From MKRK01 sp001896915 (GTDB taxonomy: Bacteria > Bacillota > Clostridia > Oscillospirales > Acutalibacteraceae), in assembly GCA_937973935.1 (NCBI GenBank), contig CALJJF010000269.1:1-13119 (forward strand): 13,119 nucleotides of DNA. Reading direction: 5' to 3'. Below the pieces are notes generated by a model. That model was not told the origin of the DNA and ran no database searches. It saw nothing but the letters and a program-made list of their open reading frames with translations. The position numbers and the translations under genes are program-made. This document shows positions 7,292-13,119 of the stretch, piece after piece (position 1 is the first letter of the stretch; the number at the start of each line of letters is the position of its first letter).

Positions 7292-9055
7292 TTGCCGCTT
7301 AGTGAAGAGTTTTTGACAGAGCTCAGATATCGAAACAGCATCGAAACCATTGTTTCTTCTTATGTGAACCTTCACAGAAGAGGAAACATGATAACAGGGC
7401 TATGCCCCTTTCACAACGAGAAAACCCCCTCCTTCACCCTCTATCCCGAGAACAATTCCTTTTATTGCTTCGGGTGCGGTGTGGGGGGTGACGTGATCAC
7501 CTTCATCCGGGACATTGAAAACCTTGACTATATGGAAGCGGTCCGGCTTTTGTCTGACCGCTCCGGGCTGCCAATGCCAGACGATGGCTTTGATGACGGT
7601 GCAAGGCGGCTTCGTCAGACACTGCTGGAAATCAACAGGGAAACGGCAAGGTTTTTTCACAATGAGTTAAAAACCCAGCGGGGCAGAAAAGCTTATGAGT
7701 ATTTAAAGGACCGAAGATTGACCGATGATACCATCCGCCATTTCGGGCTGGGCTATTCTCCCGACAGCTTTGACGCACTTTTGAATCATCTCAAATCCAA
7801 GGGATTCCGGGAACCCGATATCGTCCTTGCTAACGTTGTGGCAAACGGCAAAACAGGGAAGCCCTATGACCGCTTTCGTAACCGTATCATGTTTCCCATC
7901 ATTGATTTGAGAGGAAATGTCATCGCCTTCGGCGGACGGATTATGCCCGGGCTGGAAGGGGCAAAATACATAAACACAGCGGATACGCCAATCTATAAAA
8001 AAAGCAGGAACATCTATGCACTGAATGTTGCCAAAAACACAAAGGAAAACAATTTGATTTTGGCGGAAGGGTATATGGATGTGATTTCCCTTCATCAGGC
8101 GGGGTTTACCAATGCGGTGGCGTCGTTGGGAACAGCCTTTACCCAGGAACAGGCTTTGCTGCTGGGCAGGTATTGTAAGGAAATCGTCGTGACCCTGGAC
8201 GCGGACGAGGCAGGGCAAAAGGCAACCGAAAAAGCCATCAGGGTTCTTTCCGGCTCCAATATGAGAGTTCGTGTTCTTCGCATTGACGGCGGAAAGGACC
8301 CGGACGAATACATCAGGGAGTTTGGACCGGATCGGTTCAGGGCACTGCTTGAGGGTGCGGGCAACGAAATTGAATATAAGCTGTTTACCTTAAGGCAGAA
8401 ATATGATTTGACCGCGGACTCAGGAAAAATGCTGTATCTGAACGAAGCGGCTATTTTACTTTCCGAGCTGCCGGTGGCCATTGCAAGGGACATTTATTCC
8501 GGCAAGCTGGCAAAGGAGCTGGAGGTTTCCAAAGAAGCGATTTTGAAACAGACCGAGCAGACCCGTCAGCGAAAGACCAAGGCGGAATACAACAAACGCC
8601 TAAAGGAATTTACCGCACCCAAAATCAAACAGGACGCCATCACGCCGGAAAAGAGGGAACACCCCAGAGCGGCGTGTGCCGAGGAAGCCATCCTTTGCCT
8701 GCTTATGAATTTTCCGGATTTAAAAAAAGAGATGAACGGCAGGGTGCAGCCCGAGGATTTTATGACGGGCTTTCATAGAAAAGTGTTTGAAACAGTCGAA
8801 AAACAACTGGAAAACGGTGTTTTTGACTTAACTTTAATCAGCGGCGAATTTTCCACACAAGAAATGGGAAGAATTGTAGCAATTCAGAATAAAACCGTAG
8901 CAAAGGCGAATGCTATCAATGAATTGGCCGATTGTATTAGAATTTTAAAAGACGAGAAAGAAAACAGTATCATCGGAAAGGCCTCCGAAATGGAGACGGA
9001 CCAATGGGCTGAAGCCTTACAAAAACTAAGAAGACAAAAGGGGAGTTCAAGTTGA
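7292..9055 (+). CDS. dnaG: DNA primase
   Basis: A 587-residue primase that lays RNA primers at the replication fork in contact with the DnaB/DnaC-type helicase. The N-terminal zinc finger has C38-P-F-H41 and C59-F-G-C62 (the CHC2 type). The catalytic core includes K-Y-I-N-T-A-D-T-P-I-Y-K-K. The TOPRIM fold has E259 in L-A-E-G-Y-M-D and D303/D305 in T-L-D-A-D-E-A-G, the metal-binding acidic residues. The C-terminal third is helical and divergent, as expected for the helicase-binding region. GTG codons at 7280 and 7283 are in frame but lie inside the Shine-Dalgarno sequence AAGGTGGTGA (7277–7286). TTG 7292 is 5 bases beyond it and gives the expected M-P-L-S-E-E-F start. The stop overlaps the rpoD start, implying translational coupling. 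Confidence 0.97.
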   Translation: MPLSEEFLTELRYRNSIETIVSSYVNLHRRGNMITGLCPFHNEKTPSFTLYPENNSFYCFGCGVGGDVITFIRDIENLDYMEAVRLLSDRSGLPMPDDGFDDGARRLRQTLLEINRETARFFHNELKTQRGRKAYEYLKDRRLTDDTIRHFGLGYSPDSFDALLNHLKSKGFREPDIVLANVVANGKTGKPYDRFRNRIMFPIIDLRGNVIAFGGRIMPGLEGAKYINTADTPIYKKSRNIYALNVAKNTKENNLILAEGYMDVISLHQAGFTNAVASLGTAFTQEQALLLGRYCKEIVVTLDADEAGQKATEKAIRVLSGSNMRVRVLRIDGGKDPDEYIREFGPDRFRALLEGAGNEIEYKLFTLRQKYDLTADSGKMLYLNEAAILLSELPVAIARDIYSGKLAKELEVSKEAILKQTEQTRQRKTKAEYNKRLKEFTAPKIKQDAITPEKREHPRAACAEEAILCLLMNFPDLKKEMNGRVQPEDFMTGFHRKVFETVEKQLENGVFDLTLISGEFSTQEMGRIVAIQNKTVAKANAINELADCIRILKDEKENSIIGKASEMETDQWAEALQKLRRQKGSSS

Positions 9056-10125
9056 ACATTGAGAGAGAAAAGGGCGAGATATTCGAGGTCGATTTAGACA
9101 CCGACAGTTTCGTGCTGCCGGAAGCCGAGGATACCTTTCATGAGGAAATTGAGGACGAGCTGGAGGAAGATGAAGCATTTGAAAATGCCATCGAGACACC
9201 GCTTCTGGATTTGGATTTAATTGAAGAGCCGGATATCGAGGAATTACAGATTGATATCGTTACCCCGGAAGAAATCGCTGACGCTTTGATTGTCAATAAT
9301 ATTGCTATCAATGACCCGGTGAAGCTTTACTTGAAAGAAATCGGCCGAGTGCCGCTGTTAAGCTCGGATGAAGAGGTCACACTGGCTACCAAAATCAGCG
9401 AGGGTGACAGAAGAGCAAAGCAGCGTCTCACCGAAGCCAATTTGCGTCTGGTGGTCAGCATTGCCAAACGCTATGTGGGTCGTGGCATGCATTTTCTCGA
9501 TCTCATACAGGAAGGCAATGTGGGTCTCATCAAAGCCGTTGAGAAATTTGACCATACCAAGGGTTTTAAATTTTCCACTTATGCTACCTGGTGGATTCGA
9601 CAGGCCATTACCCGTGCCATCGCCGACCAGGCGAGAACCATCCGTATCCCTGTGCATATGGTGGAAACCATCAACCGTCTGAAAAAGGTGCAAAGCCAGC
9701 TGCTTCACGAAAACGGCAGAGAGCCCACAGAAGAGCAAATCGCGGATGCCATGGATTTGCAGGTGGACCGTGTGCGTGAAATCATGCGGGTGGCACAGGA
9801 GCCTGTGTCCATGGAAACCCCCATCGGCCCCGAAGAGGACAGCCGTTTGATGGATTTTATCCGGGATGAGGACGCATTGGCACCGGACGAAGCGGCGCTG
9901 AAAACCATCACCAACGAAGACATTGATCAGGTGCTGAAAACACTGACACCCAGGGAGGAAGAGGTCATCCGTCTGCGCTTTGGCTTGCAGGACGGACGCT
10001 GTCACACCCTTGAAGAAGTGGGAACGGCGTTTCATGTTACCCGTGAGCGGATCCGTCAGATCGAGGCGAAGGCGCTGCGGAAATTGCGCCATCCTGTCAG
10101 AAGCAATAAATTCAAGGATAAATAA
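9052..10125 (+). CDS. rpoD: RNA polymerase primary sigma factor (sigma-A/sigma-70)
   Basis: A 357-residue housekeeping sigma factor. Region 1.2 begins at D88 (D-P-V-K-L-Y-L-K-E-I-G). Region 2 begins at L131 (L-R-L-V-V-S-I-A-K-R-Y-V), with the promoter-melting and -10 recognition segment around W180-W181 (T-Y-A-T-W-W-I-R-Q-A-I-T). Region 3 follows, then region 4.2 with the -35-reading helix-turn-helix (about 319–345, T-L-E-E-V ... T-R-E-R-I-R-Q-I-E). Residues 1–78 replace region 1.1 with an extremely acidic stretch: 32 Asp/Glu against two Arg/Lys. The start is TTG, sharing four bases (TTGA) with the dnaG stop, with AGGGGAG 6 bases upstream. The promoters in this window (TTGACA/TATACT, 17 bp) match what this protein should read. 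Confidence 0.98.
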   Translation: MNIEREKGEIFEVDLDTDSFVLPEAEDTFHEEIEDELEEDEAFENAIETPLLDLDLIEEPDIEELQIDIVTPEEIADALIVNNIAINDPVKLYLKEIGRVPLLSSDEEVTLATKISEGDRRAKQRLTEANLRLVVSIAKRYVGRGMHFLDLIQEGNVGLIKAVEKFDHTKGFKFSTYATWWIRQAITRAIADQARTIRIPVHMVETINRLKKVQSQLLHENGREPTEEQIADAMDLQVDRVREIMRVAQEPVSMETPIGPEEDSRLMDFIRDEDALAPDEAALKTITNEDIDQVLKTLTPREEEVIRLRFGLQDGRCHTLEEVGTAFHVTRERIRQIEAKALRKLRHPVRSNKFKDK

Positions 10126-10128
10126 AGG

Positions 10129-10141
10129 ACACACATTGTGT
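10129..10141 (+). promoter_or_regulatory. Inverted repeat between rpoD and the Rrf2 gene (possible operator or hairpin)
   Basis: ACACA-CAT-TGTGT is a perfect dyad in the 35-base gap, extendable as RNA by G·U and G-C pairs (10127–10143). It lacks a T-run, so it is not a terminator. An autoregulatory site for the Rrf2 protein encoded next is possible but unproven. Confidence 0.3.
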
Positions 10142-10160
10142 TCATTGAGGGCGAGCTATC

Positions 10161-10568
10161 ATGAGAATTAATCTGGAAACCGATTATGCCGTCAGAATTG
10201 TCCAGTGTCTTGCACAGGCAGGACAACGGCTGGACGCCAATACAATTGCACAAAAAACAGGTGTGACCCTGCGGTTTTCCCTGAAGATTTTGCGCAAGCT
10301 GGTGGGTGCCGGTATTGTGAAATCCTTTAAGGGGGCGTCGGGGGGCTATCTGCTGCAGAAAGCACCGGAGGATATCACCCTGCTTGAGGTGATTGAAATC
10401 ATCAGCGGACCGATTGTCATCTCGCGCTGCCAAAGCGTGGATTATGTCTGCGACCATCCGGACGAATGCAGCTGCTCGTTTCAGCATTTGTTTTATGAGG
10501 TGTCAAAGGAAATCGCCGAGCGGTTCGCCAAAGTTAATTTTGCAGATAAAGAACGGTGCAAGGAATAA
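10161..10568 (+). CDS. Rrf2-family transcriptional regulator
   Basis: A 135-residue DNA-binding protein with an N-terminal winged helix (M-R-I-N-L-E-T-D-Y-A-V-R-I-V, L-K-I-L-R-K-L-V-G-A-G-I-V, S-F-K-G-A-S-G-G-Y-L-L), all standard Rrf2 features. The C-terminal half carries C90, C97, C103 and C105. This spacing is close to the three-cysteine Fe-S cluster loop of IscR/NsrR-type members (family knowledge), so it may sense iron-sulfur status, oxygen or nitric oxide. CymR-type members lack this loop. Start ATG has GAGG 10 bases upstream. It lies 35 bases after rpoD and may be cotranscribed with it. Its targets are not evident: no isc/suf or cysteine genes are in the window. A downstream promoter with twin dyads (10625–10696) is one candidate target. 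Confidence 0.92.
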   Translation: MRINLETDYAVRIVQCLAQAGQRLDANTIAQKTGVTLRFSLKILRKLVGAGIVKSFKGASGGYLLQKAPEDITLLEVIEIISGPIVISRCQSVDYVCDHPDECSCSFQHLFYEVSKEIAERFAKVNFADKERCKE

Positions 10569-10624
10569 ATGCAGCATACCCTTACATAACGGATGAATAA
10601 TCCCAATACCAAAATCAGAATGCT

Positions 10625-10663
10625 TGTTACAGTTTTGTAACAGGCATTTACAGTTTTGTAACA
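10625..10663 (+). repeat. Twin operator-like dyads upstream of the lipoprotein promoter
   Basis: The 16-base string TTACAGTTTTGTAACA occurs at 10627–10642 and again at 10648–10663. The start-to-start distance is exactly 21 bp, two helical turns. Each copy is a dyad, TTACA-GTTT-TGTAA; in the first copy the symmetry extends to TGTTACA...TGTAACA (10625–10642). The second copy ends 4 bp before the -35 hexamer. Same-face spacing next to a promoter is what one expects of a cooperative dimeric regulator, activator or repressor. The regulator is not identified. Confidence 0.65.
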
Positions 10664-10667
10664 TTTG

Positions 10668-10696
10668 TTGACAGGATGAATGTGGATGTGTATACT
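10668..10696 (+). promoter_or_regulatory. Sigma-A promoter of the DUF4349 lipoprotein gene
   Basis: TTGACA (10668–10673), 17-bp spacer, TATACT (10691–10696): a perfect -35 and five of six at -10. The predicted start near 10703 gives a leader of about 150 nt before the ATG at 10852. In that leader I see only a small AACG/CGTT hairpin (around 10781–10796) and no riboswitch I recognise. Confidence 0.8.
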
Positions 10697-10851
10697 GAAC
10701 GTAAATATTCAATACGATTTTTGAAAAAGGTGATTTTCCCCAGTCTTCTTGTGTTTGGAGAAAAGAACAAAGCAGCATACCAACGTTTTTCAGCGTTATC
10801 TTGTCATGTATTAAAGATCGGTATTTTGAAAACTAAAATTGGAGGGATTTG

Positions 10852-11754
10852 ATGAAAAAGGTTTTAGCGGCTCTTTTGGTCTTGGTGATCATGAGTGCGT
10901 TTGCCGGGTGCGGGAGCCAAAAATCCGGTAACCTGACTGACAGCAAGCACGTTGGCTACAGCAATGAGCCGGCAGTGACCCAGAAGGAGGACGCCCCTGG
11001 CGAGGGCAGTACCGGCGAAATCATCAAAAAGATTGTGAAGAACGGAAAGCTGCAGCTGGAAGCCGAAAACGTAGAAAAAACATATGCACAGATTCTGGAT
11101 TATGCCATCAAAAGCAACGGGTATGAGTTTAAGCACGAGCGCACCCTGAACGGGGATCATATTGTTGTGACCGCACAGATCAAAATTGCGCCGGAAAAAC
11201 TGGATTTGATTATGAATTTTGCGGGAAACACGGCGACCATCATCAACAGCTCTACCACCAGCGATGATGTTACAAGCCAGTATTACGACGTTCAGACACG
11301 GTTGCAGACCAAGAAAAATTCTCTCGAAAAATACTATGAGTTTCAGAAAAATGCCAAAACCACAGAAGAGCTTTTGAGCATTCAAAACCAGATTGATGCA
11401 ATCACGACGGAGATCGAAGCCATGGAAGGGCAGATCAAGCTGTGGAACGCCATGGTCAGCGAGTCCACCCTTGACATTACCATCAACGAAAAAAATGATC
11501 CGCTCAAACCAAAAAAGAATGTCAATTGGAATGCATTGTCTCTTTCTGATATGGGTACGCTGACGAAAAACGGATTTGTCAGTGTGGTCAACGTGCTGGT
11601 CTCTCTTGTTCAATGGCTGTTTATCATCTTATTCTCAGTTTCACCCCTTTTGGTGATTGCAGGAATTGTTCTGCTAATAATACGATATGTCAGCAGAAGG
11701 AACAGAAAGAAAAGAGCAGATGAGGAGAAAGAACACAACCATCCCGAATCCTGA
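10852..11754 (+). CDS. DUF4349-domain lipoprotein with C-terminal membrane anchor
   Basis: A 300-residue envelope protein. Residues 1–19 are a lipoprotein signal peptide (M-K-K, hydrophobic core) ending in the lipobox F-A-G-C, with Cys20 the likely lipidated residue. A low-complexity linker to about residue 55 leads to a DUF4349 domain: I-V-K-N-G-K-L-Q-L-E, then T-S-D-D-V-T-S-Q-Y-Y-D-V-Q-T-R-L. A coiled coil of about 50 residues follows, then S-T-L-D-I-T-I. A hydrophobic stretch (about 246–280) and an R-R-N-R-K-K-R cytoplasmic tail give a second membrane anchor, so the domain sits on the outer face held at both ends. Function of the family is unknown. ATG 10852 has GGAGGG 5 bases upstream; an in-frame TTG at 10849 is too close to the Shine-Dalgarno. 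It is a single-gene unit with its own strong promoter and terminator hairpin. Confidence 0.9.
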   Translation: MKKVLAALLVLVIMSAFAGCGSQKSGNLTDSKHVGYSNEPAVTQKEDAPGEGSTGEIIKKIVKNGKLQLEAENVEKTYAQILDYAIKSNGYEFKHERTLNGDHIVVTAQIKIAPEKLDLIMNFAGNTATIINSSTTSDDVTSQYYDVQTRLQTKKNSLEKYYEFQKNAKTTEELLSIQNQIDAITTEIEAMEGQIKLWNAMVSESTLDITINEKNDPLKPKKNVNWNALSLSDMGTLTKNGFVSVVNVLVSLVQWLFIILFSVSPLLVIAGIVLLIIRYVSRRNRKKRADEEKEHNHPES

Positions 11755-11758
11755 AAAA

Positions 11759-11796
11759 AACAAACCCTTGTAAACATTCGTTTACAAGGGTTTGTT
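11759..11796 (+). terminator. 17-bp perfect-stem hairpin, probably a bidirectional terminator
   Basis: AACAAACCCTTGTAAAC, loop ATTC, GTTTACAAGGGTTTGTT: a fully paired stem 5 bases after the lipoprotein stop. On the + strand the 3' side is U-rich but not a clean run (TTTGTTAATATTTTG). On the - strand the stem is followed by seven T. It isolates the lipoprotein gene from the rpoB promoter 30 bases downstream. Confidence 0.85.
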
Positions 11797-11825
11797 AATA
11801 TTTTGTTAGAATAAATAAAAAAAAC

Positions 11826-11854
11826 TTGACACTACCATTGATTTGTAGTATACT
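11826..11854 (+). promoter_or_regulatory. Sigma-A promoter of rpoB
   Basis: TTGACA (11826–11831), 17-bp spacer, TATACT (11849–11854), with an A-rich stretch immediately upstream (11812–11824) that may serve as an UP element. The -10 lies inside the 12-bp palindrome GTAGTATACTAC (11845–11856). The predicted start is near 11861, about 310 nt before the rpoB ATG. Confidence 0.85.
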
Positions 11855-11860
11855 ACTAAC

Positions 11861-12169
11861 CTGCATAATAATGGGCAGATGTGTGCAGTTTTTCATGATT
11901 ACTTGGATTATAGCAGGTATCATGAAAGAAATCAAGTATAAATTTGCCGATTGTTATTTCTGGAATAATCTACTTTATATCGAGTGCATTCTACACAGAT
12001 AGGTTCTTTTTTCCAGCCGTTTATACCAATCTGCAGCCTTTGTAAAGAGGCAACGGGCGAAGCTCGTGCAGATGCCGTGCAATGCTATCTGCCTGCGGCT
12101 TTCCCGCAGCGGCAATTGAAAATTGCCCCTGCAGAATAGTATGATAATAATAAGGAGTGAATAAAGCCT
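11861..12169 (+). promoter_or_regulatory. Long structured 5' leader of rpoB
   Basis: This gene-free stretch holds an AT-rich first part with two overlapping helix options (11891–11938) and a GC-richer second part with a chain of hairpins. These are 12036–12051 (GCCTTT/AAGAGGC type), 12053–12067 (ACGGGC-GAA-GCTCGT), 12068–12092 (GCAGAT/ATCTGC), 12093–12109 (CTGCGG/CCGCAG) and 12106–12132 (GGCAATT-GAA-AATTGCC with lower GCAG/CTGC). The last two share bases 12106–12109 and so exclude each other. CTGCAG at 12031–12036 and 12129–12134 could close the whole set. No T-run follows, so it is not a simple attenuator. No riboswitch class I know fits. A regulatory role is inferred. Confidence 0.5.
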
Positions 12170-13119
12170 ATGGTGAACGTAAAACCTGTCCAGTTGGGAA
12201 ATAATCCGAGGATGAGTTTTTCTAAGATAACTGAGGTTCTGGAAATGCCAAACCTGATTGAAATTCAAAAAAATTCTTATCAGTGGTTTTTGGATGAAGG
12301 ATTGAAGGAGATATTCAGGGATGTTTCTTCGATTTCAGATTACAACGGAAATCTTGTGTTAAGCTTCATCGACTATCGTCTGGATGATACACCGAAATAT
12401 TCCGTTACCGAGTGTAAGGAACGTGACACCACCTACGCAGCACCGCTGCGCGTGCGTGCACAGCTTTTGAACAAGGAAACCGGTGAAATCAAAGAGAGCG
12501 AAGTCTTTATGGGAGATTTCCCGTTAATGACCGAATCCGGAACCTTTATCATCAACGGTGCGGAGCGTGTTATCGTTTCCCAGCTAGTTCGATCACCGGG
12601 TGTATATTTCGACAGGGATTATGACAAAACAGGAAAAGAGCTGTTCAGCGCTACGATCATTCCAAACCGCGGTGCATGGCTGGAATATGAAACCGACCAA
12701 AACGATATTATGTATGTCCGTATCGATAAAAACCGCAAATTACCCCTTTCTACCTTTGTAAGGGCGATTGGCGTCAATTCAACGGAAGAAATCAAAGCTC
12801 TGTTCGGAGACGATGAGCGTTTATCCGCAACTCTGGATAAGGATCTTGCTCACAACACAGAGGAAGGCCTGCTGGAGGTTTATAAAAAGCTGCGTCCGGG
12901 CGAGCCTTTTTCCGTGACCGGCGCCCAGTCCCATTTGGACGGGTTGTTTTTTGACCCCAGAAGATATGACCTTTCGAGAGTAGGTCGTTTTAAATACAAC
13001 AAGAAGCTTGCCATTGCACTGCGTATCACCGGTAAGAAGCTTGCCCGTCCCATTGCCGATCCTCTGACCGGTGAGGTGATTGCCGACGCCGGTGAGATAC
13101 TGACCCGTGACCGTGCGAT
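12170..13119 (+). CDS. rpoB: DNA-directed RNA polymerase beta subunit, N-terminal part (runs off the window)
   Basis: The first 316 codons of the beta subunit; the frame remains open to the window edge. The sequence reads M-V-N-V-K-P-V-Q-L-G, then L-I-E-I-Q-K-N-S-Y-Q-W-F, Y-R-L-D-D-T-P-K-Y-S, G-D-F-P-L-M-T-E-S-G-T-F-I-I-N-G-A-E-R-V-I-V-S-Q and R-S-P-G-V-Y-F. These are unmistakable beta protrusion/lobe motifs. The rifampicin-binding region is beyond the window. ATG 12170 is preceded by AAGGAG at 12152–12157, a rather long 12-base gap; GTG 12173 would be farther still. Beta forms the catalytic core with RpoC, presumably encoded next. In most bacteria rpoB follows rplJ-rplL; here it follows a lipoprotein gene and has its own promoter. 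Confidence 0.98.
   Translation, partial: MVNVKPVQLGNNPRMSFSKITEVLEMPNLIEIQKNSYQWFLDEGLKEIFRDVSSISDYNGNLVLSFIDYRLDDTPKYSVTECKERDTTYAAPLRVRAQLLNKETGEIKESEVFMGDFPLMTESGTFIINGAERVIVSQLVRSPGVYFDRDYDKTGKELFSATIIPNRGAWLEYETDQNDIMYVRIDKNRKLPLSTFVRAIGVNSTEEIKALFGDDERLSATLDKDLAHNTEEGLLEVYKKLRPGEPFSVTGAQSHLDGLFFDPRRYDLSRVGRFKYNKKLAIALRITGKKLARPIADPLTGEVIADAGEILTRDRA

Noticed and set aside
10625..10642. Resemblance of the TGTTACA...TGTAACA dyad to the TnrA/GlnR box (TGTNA-N7-TNACA).
   Set aside because: The interval between half-sites is 8 bases instead of 7, the second copy lacks the leading TG, and no nitrogen genes are nearby.
10730..10852. A 40-codon reading frame starting at GTG in the lipoprotein leader and ending in TGA overlapping the lipoprotein ATG.
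   Set aside because: No separate ribosome binding site and no recognisable protein character; probably chance openness.
11975..12268. A 97-codon frame on the - strand across the rpoB leader and start.
   Set aside because: It is antisense to rpoB coding sequence and to the hairpin-rich leader, and its translation looks like no protein family.
1..13119. CRISPR arrays, tRNA or rRNA genes, transposases, integrases, toxin–antitoxin or phage-defence genes.
   Set aside because: None seen on either strand; gene content is transporter, signalling and housekeeping.

Overview
The window reads as an ordinary chromosomal segment of a low- to mid-GC Gram-positive anaerobe. It is most likely a Clostridia-type member of Bacillota. 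The evidence is the block order dgt–dnaG–rpoD, strong purine-rich ribosome binding sites, frequent GTG/TTG starts, a C+ form (four-cysteine) L31, sigma-A-type promoters with 17-bp spacers, and a lipobox protein of the DUF4349 type. I cannot place it to genus. All genes lie on the + strand. I see no mobile element, CRISPR array, tRNA or rRNA.

Region 1 (1–419) is the 3' end of an OFA/OxlT-like MFS transporter followed by an intrinsic terminator. Region 2 (about 490–5102) is a two-gene signalling unit. It holds a 1192-residue membrane hybrid histidine kinase (multi-TM module, Cache-like outer domain, two PAS domains, HisKA/HATPase, REC, His-less helical tail) and, 11 bases downstream, a REC–GGDEF response regulator whose cyclase domain lacks the RxxD product-inhibition site. 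The pair would turn an envelope or extracellular signal into c-di-GMP.

Region 3 (5122–5442) is rpmE with its own promoter and terminator. Region 4 (5534–10568) is a run of co-directional housekeeping genes: yigZ/IMPACT, a dGTPase-like HD hydrolase, dnaG, rpoD and an Rrf2 regulator. The best ribosome-binding-site evidence puts dgt, dnaG and rpoD all on TTG starts, and dnaG and rpoD overlap by 4 bases. This is the Bacillota version of the macromolecular-synthesis operon, linking priming of replication to the primary sigma factor.

Region 5 (10569–11796) is a DUF4349 lipoprotein gene. It sits behind a near-consensus promoter preceded by two copies of a 16-base dyad exactly 21 bp apart, and it ends in a 17-bp perfect-stem hairpin. 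Region 6 (11797–13119) is the 5' end of rpoB (316 codons, running off the window). It has its own near-consensus promoter and a leader of about 310 nt with several abutting hairpins. rplJ/rplL are not immediately upstream.

No clearly new multi-gene system is visible. The most interesting points are the kinase/cyclase pair, the structured rpoB leader, and the twin operator in front of the lipoprotein gene.
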